NCBI RefSeq assembly: GCF_001541925.1
Contig: NZ_LQMW01000017.1
Location: 62,001-126,000 of the forward strand
DNA: 64,000 nt
Direction: 5' to 3'
Origin: Nitrosopumilus sp. Nsub
GTDB lineage: Archaea > Thermoproteota > Nitrososphaeria > Nitrososphaerales > Nitrosopumilaceae
Under the pieces are notes generated by a model. The model had not been told where the DNA came from. It did not search any database and saw only the letters and a list, made by a program, of their open reading frames with translations. Position 1 is the stretch's first letter, and each line of letters opens with the position of its first letter. The position numbers and the translations under genes are program-made. Positions 58,842 through 64,000 of the stretch are shown here, piece by piece.

Positions 58842-58856
58842 GTAAATTAAAAAAAA

Positions 58857-59189
58857 TTATTTTTTATCCTTAGATTTTTCTCTTATTGCATCATACATTG
58901 CAAGAAATTGTTCAGGTTCATTTCGAGTATAATTTTTTTCAAGTTTTTGAATTTCCTCATGGGTTAAGTGCTCACCTTTATTCTCATGATATTCTTTAAT
59001 GATTTGAGAAGGGGTTTTCTGAATATTATATTTCTCAAGAGTTTGGGAAATTGAACGTTTTGCCAAGAAGTTTTTTAAAAATAACTGATATACAAGATAA
59101 GTAGAGATTGCAACTATACTAACGATTAAAATTGGAATTATTATCACACCAGCAGCCATACAACAACTAGAGATAATTGCATATTTCAT
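58857..59189 (-). CDS. Membrane protein with soluble tail, unknown function
   Basis: 110 aa. N-terminal hydrophobic stretch (CCMAAGVIIIPILIVSIVAI) with a vicinal Cys pair, then a positively charged helical tail. Convergent with the SPFH gene. ATG 59189. No recognisable family. Confidence 0.5.
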   Translation of the reverse strand: MKYAIISSCCMAAGVIIIPILIVSIVAISTYLVYQLFLKNFLAKRSISQTLEKYNIQKTPSQIIKEYHENKGEHLTHEEIQKLEKNYTRNEPEQFLAMYDAIREKSKDKK

Positions 59190-59274
59190 TGTTATTCTTT
59201 TTTGTGACTAGATTTTGCATTTTAAGAGAAATTCAAGTTAATGTTAAATGTAGTATTTCCAAATTTTTATCAAA

Positions 59275-60468
59275 TTGGGAGAATTTCAAGAGTTTACTGA
59301 GGCATTATTTGGGCAATTATCAGTTGAAATTGATGAAGAAAAAGAGATTATCAAATTAGCAAGTAGAGCAAAAGAAGATCTAAAAGGAAAGGTGGAATTC
59401 AATAATTTAGAAAATATAGCAGCAGAGGTTTTTTCCACATATAAAAATAAAGTTGAAGAATTTCTAGACGTTAAAATCCCTGAAAATATTGAGTTAAAAT
59501 TTCCAGAATTAACAGATTTGAAAAGATTGAAAGGGGAAAAAGTATTTGCAGATAAAGAATCAAAAGTATTTGTTACAGAATTATTTAATGCAGTTGCAAA
59601 AGAGAATAAAACAAGAATCGCAGAATTAATGCAAGAGGATACAGCCAAGTATTTAGTATATTCAACATATGCAATTCAATACATTTCTAAAATTACAACA
59701 ACATATGGAGATTATTTAGATTCAATTATTTATTTGAACAAATTCATCCTATCAAGATATCCAGAAATAATTCTTCACAAGCAAGGTGAACCATATGATG
59801 CAAAATTTGAGAATGTTAATTCAGGTTATTTGGGTGCTGTAAAAATGACTGTTGTTGAAGAATTAATTCATGCTGCTCAAAAAAACCTACAACAAGTTAA
59901 CAAAAATGCTGCAATAGAAGTAAATAAAATTAATGAAGAATTAGCAAGAATAATTTTATCACTAGATACTGAAACAATTAACAAGCTTTCAGAATATTGT
60001 CAATTACAAGCTGTTCCAGATGATTTTCCATTTGCAAAAAAGGCAAATCTATTCTTCTTTTTGAATCCAGATCATTTCTTAATTGAACAAATAGGTCCAG
60101 ATGTAATGACATTTACCCACGTAGAGATAGATCCAAAAATAGGAGAAGCAATTCCTCAATTATTAGATATTTACAAAAAATGGTTAGTTCCAATCCAACA
60201 ACATCATGCAGCATTTACAGCAATGGAAGGAATGGCAGCTTTTGCAATTGAAAATATTCTAAAAGACGACAAAGATTTTCAAAATTATCTTACAACATTC
60301 ATGGGAACTGATTTTTCATCATATCAAGTAAGAAAAAGTATGGGAAAAGACTTTACAAAAATAATTTATGAAAAATTAGGCACAAAAACATTCAAGAAAA
60401 TGATTGAAGTTCCTCCAAATACAAAAGAATTGAAAGATCCTCAGTTATACCTAAAAAAACTGAGTTAG
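59275..60468 (+). CDS. Unknown helical protein with a degenerate HExxH-like site
   Basis: 397 aa, mostly helical. Residues 192-199 read TVVEELIH: the HExxH zincin motif would need His at 195, which is Glu here, while Glu196 and His199 are kept. A second helix with HAAFTAMEGMAAFAIE around residue 318 is like the Glu-bearing third-ligand helix of gluzincin peptidases. I infer a possible inactive or altered metallopeptidase, not a proven one. TTG start, next gene starts six bases after the stop, so the two may be cotranscribed. Confidence 0.55.
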   Translation: MGEFQEFTEALFGQLSVEIDEEKEIIKLASRAKEDLKGKVEFNNLENIAAEVFSTYKNKVEEFLDVKIPENIELKFPELTDLKRLKGEKVFADKESKVFVTELFNAVAKENKTRIAELMQEDTAKYLVYSTYAIQYISKITTTYGDYLDSIIYLNKFILSRYPEIILHKQGEPYDAKFENVNSGYLGAVKMTVVEELIHAAQKNLQQVNKNAAIEVNKINEELARIILSLDTETINKLSEYCQLQAVPDDFPFAKKANLFFFLNPDHFLIEQIGPDVMTFTHVEIDPKIGEAIPQLLDIYKKWLVPIQQHHAAFTAMEGMAAFAIENILKDDKDFQNYLTTFMGTDFSSYQVRKSMGKDFTKIIYEKLGTKTFKKMIEVPPNTKELKDPQLYLKKLS

Positions 60469-60474
60469 TAATAA

Positions 60475-61293
60475 TTGAGTGAAAAATTTGACCCACTAGT
60501 TGCAGAATGGATATCATTTGTAAAAAATCCCAATTTCAATTTAATTGAAAAATGCCTTAAATTTTCACAATTAATAGAATATCCAGAATTACAAGTTGAT
60601 GAATACATTAAAAAAATTCATAGAATGGGAATGTCATTAAAAGAATCAATTAGTGATGTTAAAAATCCAACATATCTAATTTCAATGTTAAATGAACATC
60701 TTTTTGAGAATTTAGGGTATAGCGGAGATGATGATGATTACTATAATCCAAAAAATAATTTCCTTAATGAAGTAATAGATAAAAAAACAGGTCTTCCAAT
60801 TACAATATCAATTCTATATGTTGAAATTGCTAAATTTATTGGATTAGATCTTAAGGTGGTAGGATTTCCAGGACATGTATTAGTAAAATATAATGAAGAA
60901 ATGATACTTGATCCATTTTATGATGGTCGTTTATTAGACATTGACGATTTACAAGAAATTTTAGATGTGAATTTTGATGGAGAATTAGAATTCAAACCAG
61001 AATTTCTTGACGAAGTTAAATCAGAACAAATTCTTATCAGAATGGTTCGTAATTTAAAAAATTCATACATCGGATCATATGTTTATGATAAGGCATTACG
61101 TTGTGTTGATATGGTGTTAGCAATTGAACCAGAATCTCCAGAAGACATTAGAGATAAAGGAATTTTAGAACAAAGATTACAAAATTCTGAAAATGCTTTG
61201 AAATATTTGAATAAATATTTAGAAATAAATCCTAATGCAGAAGATGTAGATTTTATTTTAGAATTAATTAGAAGTATTAAGATTAAAGATTAA
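60475..61293 (+). CDS. SirB1-type transglutaminase-like protein with TPR
   Basis: 272 aa. The middle (NEVIDKKTGLPITISILY, VGFPGHVLVKY, LDPFYDGRLL) follows the SirB1/transglutaminase-like family; the C-terminal 70 residues are tetratricopeptide-like helices. The usual Cys of papain-like enzymes is not seen, so it may be non-catalytic. TTG start 60475. Confidence 0.75.
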   Translation: MSEKFDPLVAEWISFVKNPNFNLIEKCLKFSQLIEYPELQVDEYIKKIHRMGMSLKESISDVKNPTYLISMLNEHLFENLGYSGDDDDYYNPKNNFLNEVIDKKTGLPITISILYVEIAKFIGLDLKVVGFPGHVLVKYNEEMILDPFYDGRLLDIDDLQEILDVNFDGELEFKPEFLDEVKSEQILIRMVRNLKNSYIGSYVYDKALRCVDMVLAIEPESPEDIRDKGILEQRLQNSENALKYLNKYLEINPNAEDVDFILELIRSIKIKD

Positions 61294-61460
61294 TCAATAA
61301 TAGAATTGACATCTTGACCTTTTTTGATCATTGATATTTCATGACGAGCAATTTTATTTCGTAAAGCGCCTTTCAAGATATCTACTTCACTTCTAAGTAG
61401 TGCAATTTCATCTTCAAGTTTTGCAACTCTCTCATAAATGGTTTCAGCATCTGAACTCAT
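61290..61460 (-). CDS. Small coiled-coil protein, 56 aa
   Basis: Found by reading the minus strand: MSSDAETIYERVAKLEDEIA then ALLRSEVDILKGAL, a heptad-like Leu/Ile/Val pattern typical of a short coiled coil, ending DVNSIID. The stop overlaps the stop of the SirB1-like gene by three to four bases. Function unknown. Confidence 0.55.
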   Translation of the reverse strand: MSSDAETIYERVAKLEDEIALLRSEVDILKGALRNKIARHEISMIKKGQDVNSIID

Positions 61461-61530
61461 AATGAATTATGAATAAAAAATTGTATTAAAAAGTTATGGG
61501 TAATGGTTTAGTAACTAGATGAATCTTAAA

Positions 61531-61692
61531 TTATAATTCAAATTCTTGACGACATTTTTCACATTTTGCCCTTTCTTCACCAGGTGAGCCTAAAAGGAAG
61601 ATTTTTCCAATTGTTTGACATAAAGGACACATTCCAGTTGTAGCATTTTTTGGGCCTGTACGAATAATTTTTTGACTTTTTCTTCGTCCCAT
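61531..61692 (-). CDS. Small zinc-ribbon protein, 53 aa
   Basis: Reading the minus strand from ATG 61692: basic N-terminus MGRRKSQKIIRTGPKN, then C-x2-C in MCPLCQ and C-x2-C in KCEKCRQEFEL, a zinc ribbon. It could be a transcription or translation accessory protein. A 39-base spacer separates it from tRNA-Ser on the same strand. Confidence 0.7.
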   Translation of the reverse strand: MGRRKSQKIIRTGPKNATTGMCPLCQTIGKIFLLGSPGEERAKCEKCRQEFEL

Positions 61693-61730
61693 GAAAAAAC
61701 TCACTTATCCGGTCTATTAAGTTTTAATGG

Positions 61731-61814
61731 CGCGGGGAGAGGGATTTGAACCCACGAGTTCTTGCGAACATAGGATTAGCAATCCTACGCCCTACCAGGC
61801 TAGGCGACCCCCGC
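61731..61814 (-). tRNA. tRNA-Ser (GCT)
   Basis: Read on the minus strand: acceptor GCGGGGG pairs with TCCCCGC, anticodon stem TAGGA/TCCTA with loop TTGCTAA (anticodon GCT at 61778-61780), a long variable arm (TGTTCGCAAGAAC) as expected for serine, T loop TTCAAAT, discriminator G, followed by CC. No intron. Confidence 0.95.
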
Positions 61815-61908
61815 ATAATTAGACCTAGAAGTATCTGTAAATAAATTCATTCGTTATCAAATAATGCAGTGGTAGAATTAATTAGAAGTAATTCAGAATC
61901 TTGCAATA

Positions 61909-62940
61909 ATGAGTAAAAAAGCAGCTGTAATGAAAGGAGATGGAATTGGACCAGAAGTAGTGGATTCAATGTTAAGGGTCCTAAAAGAATGTAATTTTCA
62001 ATCAGAATTAATTTTATGTGAAGCAGGTTCTGAACAATGGGATAAAAACGGTAGAAAAGATGCATCATATATCCCAGATTCAACTATGAAAACATTAGAA
62101 GAAGTAGACTGTTGTTTTAAAGGACCAACCACAACGATTCCAGTACCAGGTGCCCCTAGAAGTGTTGCAGTAACATTAAGACAAAAATTTGATCTTTACG
62201 CTAACATTAGACCAACAAAAACATATGATAGATTAACACCAAACAGAAAACTTGATTGTGTATGTTTTAGAGAAGCAACTGAGGGTCTCTATACAGGAGT
62301 AGAAGCAAAAATTACAGATGATGCAGCAATTGCAATAAGAAAAATCACAAGACATGGTAGTAGAAGATTAATTGATTCTGCAGTTGATTGGGCAAATAAA
62401 TTTGAAATGAAAAAAATGGTTGCAATTACAAAAAGAAATATCTTAAAACAAACAGATGGAATATTTTGGGACGAAACACAAAAAGCAGTAGAAGGTACAG
62501 GAATTGAATTATCTGAAATATACATAGACAACATGGCACAACAAATGGTAATTGCAACTGAACAGTTTAATGGTTCAGTGTTAGTTAGTACCAATTTATT
62601 TATGGATATTATTTCAGAACTTGCATCAGCGTTAGTTGGTTCAATTGGATTAATTTATTCTGCCAATATCGGAGACAATTATGCAATGTTTGAAGCAGCG
62701 CATGGAAGTGCACCTCAATTCGCAGGACAAAATAAAGTAAATCCAACAGCAACAGTATTGTCAGGAGCATGGATGGCAGATTATTTAGGTGAAAGAGAAA
62801 TTAGAGATGCAATATTTGCAGCTACTGAACAAGTAATTAACGAAGGTAAAGATGTAACATGGGATATTGGTGGAAATGCATCCACTACACAAATGACAGA
62901 TGCAATAATTACATATGCAAAAAATAATTTAAGAAAATAG
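61909..62940 (+). CDS. icd: Isocitrate dehydrogenase (isopropylmalate dehydrogenase family)
   Basis: 343 aa. MKGDGIGPEVV at the N-terminus, SVAVTLRQKFDLYANIRP for substrate binding, AANIGDNYA-like SANIGDNYAMFEAAHGSAPQFAGQ and NPTATVLSGAWM later. This is the beta-decarboxylating dehydrogenase fold. Isocitrate is the likely substrate because the SxxxxLRxxLDLY region matches isocitrate rather than isopropylmalate enzymes; homoisocitrate (lysine) or isopropylmalate remain possible. NAD/NADP use not determined. Confidence 0.8.
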   Translation: MSKKAAVMKGDGIGPEVVDSMLRVLKECNFQSELILCEAGSEQWDKNGRKDASYIPDSTMKTLEEVDCCFKGPTTTIPVPGAPRSVAVTLRQKFDLYANIRPTKTYDRLTPNRKLDCVCFREATEGLYTGVEAKITDDAAIAIRKITRHGSRRLIDSAVDWANKFEMKKMVAITKRNILKQTDGIFWDETQKAVEGTGIELSEIYIDNMAQQMVIATEQFNGSVLVSTNLFMDIISELASALVGSIGLIYSANIGDNYAMFEAAHGSAPQFAGQNKVNPTATVLSGAWMADYLGEREIRDAIFAATEQVINEGKDVTWDIGGNASTTQMTDAIITYAKNNLRK

Positions 62941-62959
62941 ATAGTAATCAAAACCACAT

Positions 62960-62977
62960 AGTTACCGACGGGTAACT
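62960..62977. repeat. Hairpin downstream of icd
   Basis: AGTTACC-GACG-GGTAACT, a perfect 7-bp stem with a four-base loop, 20 bases after the icd stop codon, in an intergenic space of about 220 bases (62941-63161) otherwise AT-rich and without a clear gene. It is not followed by a T-run. May be an RNA hairpin, an operator or a remnant. Confidence 0.4.
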
Positions 62978-63161
62978 CCACTACACATTCTAACACCCTA
63001 ACATGCAATGTTTGGAATTATTCGATTGCTATCAAACAATAATACAGATTAATTGAATAAAAATATGATTTAGAAAAAAATGATCAAATGTTTATTTTTA
63101 AAAAATTTTTTAAATAATATTTCAATGAATTTCAGTCATTAGAGAGAGAACAAAATACATG

Positions 63162-63698
63162 TTAATTTATTGCCTCTACAAGAATTAATTCTTCAAAAAA
63201 TAATTTTTTTTGAGCAATAATTTTTGTTGTTAAACCTAATTTTTCTGCATAATCTATGAGTTTAGAATAATTTGATAATGAAGAAGTAACAAAAATGAAT
63301 TTTCCATTTTTTTTCAAATTTTTTAAAACAGAATCAAAAATATTTTTGGGAATTTCAAAACCTTCAGAACCACCATCAGTTGCAATATCCAAAATTTCAT
63401 CTGTTGCAAGATAGGGTAAATTACAAACAATAAAATCAAATTTTATTTTTAGTGCATCAGAACTATTACAGCAAATCAAATTATCTGTTTTGTAAGAACT
63501 TTGATTTTGTAATACTTTATAATTAACATCAGTTCCAATAACAAATGAAAAATTTTTACAAAGTAATTTTGTTAAATAACCAGAGCCACTTCCAACATCT
63601 AAAGCACACTCACCTTTTTCATTTTCAATATTATTGGCTATAAAAAAAGTATCTTCAGATGGAGGATATTCATCAGTTTTTAAGAATTTGTTTGGCAA
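63162..63698 (-). CDS. Mtq2/HemK2-like N6-glutamine methyltransferase
   Basis: 178 aa. SAM motif I ALDVGSGSGYLTKLL, catalytic NLPYLA (NPPY-type) and the N-terminal YPPSEDTF of the Mtq2/HEMK2 group, which methylates the GGQ motif of release factor aRF1. TTG start 63698 overlaps the ksgA 3' end. Confidence 0.87.
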   Translation of the reverse strand: MPNKFLKTDEYPPSEDTFFIANNIENEKGECALDVGSGSGYLTKLLCKNFSFVIGTDVNYKVLQNQSSYKTDNLICCNSSDALKIKFDFIVCNLPYLATDEILDIATDGGSEGFEIPKNIFDSVLKNLKKNGKFIFVTSSLSNYSKLIDYAEKLGLTTKIIAQKKLFFEELILVEAIN

Positions 63699-64000
63699 GA
63701 TTAACTATTTCATCTCCTGTTAGGTCATCAATTCGTTTCTCTATTGTACTTTGTTGATTGAATTGTTTTAAAATATTTTTTACAGTTTTCCGCCTGTAAG
63801 AAAATATATCATTAATTAATGAAATTAATTGTTTGTCCAAATCAGTTTTCTTAGATATTTTTAAAATCATAGAATCAACTTTAGGAGGGGGAGAAAAATT
63901 ATTCTTTCCCACTATAGAAATTTTTTTGATATCTAGAGTATATGTTGCAATAATACTTACAGCTCTTCGATCTTTTGATTTTGCAAGTAGTTTTTCAGCA
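63673..64000 (-). CDS. ksgA: rRNA dimethyladenosine transferase KsgA/Dim1, 3' part
   Basis: The frame enters from the right edge and ends at TGA 63673-63675. It shows the KsgA C-terminal domain: EKLLAKSKDRRAVSIIATY, NNFSPPPKVDSMILKI (the FxPPPKVDS hallmark), and a helix with YRRKTVKNILKQF. About 108 residues are visible; the SAM-binding part lies outside. Overlaps the Mtq2-like gene by 26 bases. Confidence 0.93.
   Translation of the reverse strand, partial: AEKLLAKSKDRRAVSIIATYTLDIKKISIVGKNNFSPPPKVDSMILKISKKTDLDKQLISLINDIFSYRRKTVKNILKQFNQQSTIEKRIDDLTGDEIVNLAKQILKN

Overview
The window is an AT-rich, densely packed chromosomal segment of an ammonia-oxidizing Thaumarchaeota/Nitrososphaerota archaeon, most like Nitrosopumilus or Nitrosarchaeum. 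Support comes from a eukaryote-type topoisomerase IB, an archaeal-type copper nitrite reductase (NirK), a divergent FtsZ-like protein, an ADP-forming acyl-CoA synthetase beside a hydratase as in the thaumarchaeal 3-hydroxypropionate/4-hydroxybutyrate (HP/HB) cycle, LysW-carried lysine/arginine synthesis, archaeal ribosomal proteins L15e, L31e and L39e, and an archaeal proteasome alpha subunit. Short spacers, ATGA/GTGA overlaps, frequent TTG/GTG starts and TATA boxes about 25-35 nt before start codons (leaderless mRNAs) fit this group. I see no insertion sequences, prophage, CRISPR array or rRNA.

Layout. 1-4.8 kb: end-resection operon (probable nurA tail, herA, mre11, rad50). 4.8-10.8 kb: a CxxC-type protein, a membrane-anchored cupredoxin with a HEAT-repeat protein, a thioredoxin-fold protein, L15e and several secreted or anchored proteins. 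10.9-17.4 kb: a SerA-like dehydrogenase, NirK, fumarase, a tRNA methylthiotransferase, the FtsZ-like protein. 17.4-24.5 kb: L31e/L39e, a Nudix hydrolase, MTHFR-like protein and a two-subunit MetH, an MFS carrier. 24.5-27.1 kb: an SsuABC/TauABC-like ABC importer. 27.2-38.2 kb: the arginine/lysine block (argG, lysW, argX, argC, argB/lysZ, argD/lysJ, an Lrp-type regulator, homocitrate synthase, a second lysW, lysX, lysK), interrupted by a YnfA pair and deoxyhypusine synthase. 38.2-47.3 kb: DphB-DUF357 fusion, FAD synthase, riboflavin kinase, DnaG, an IscA-like protein, two HP/HB-cycle enzymes, a glutamine amidotransferase, glutamate dehydrogenase. 47.4-64 kb: proteasome alpha, a methyltransferase, MFS, TatA, an orphan DNA methyltransferase divergent from a DUF1998 helicase, small membrane proteins, SDR, topoisomerase IB, an intron-containing tRNA-Met, an SPFH protein, a possible degenerate metallopeptidase, a SirB1-like protein, two genes of 53-56 codons, tRNA-Ser, isocitrate dehydrogenase, an Mtq2/HemK-like methyltransferase and the 3' part of ksgA.

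How the genes work together. GDH supplies glutamate, and the LysW pathway builds ornithine and lysine on a small carrier protein. There are two lysW genes, one beside an ArgX-type ligase and one beside homocitrate synthase and a LysX-type ligase, which suggests dedicated carriers for arginine and lysine. The second LysW ends in Gln instead of the Glu to which substrates are normally attached. This is the oddest feature here and the first one to check. A 16-bp direct repeat brackets the homocitrate synthase promoter just downstream of the Lrp-type gene and looks like its operator.

All calls come from reading the sequence and from family knowledge; no database search was run.
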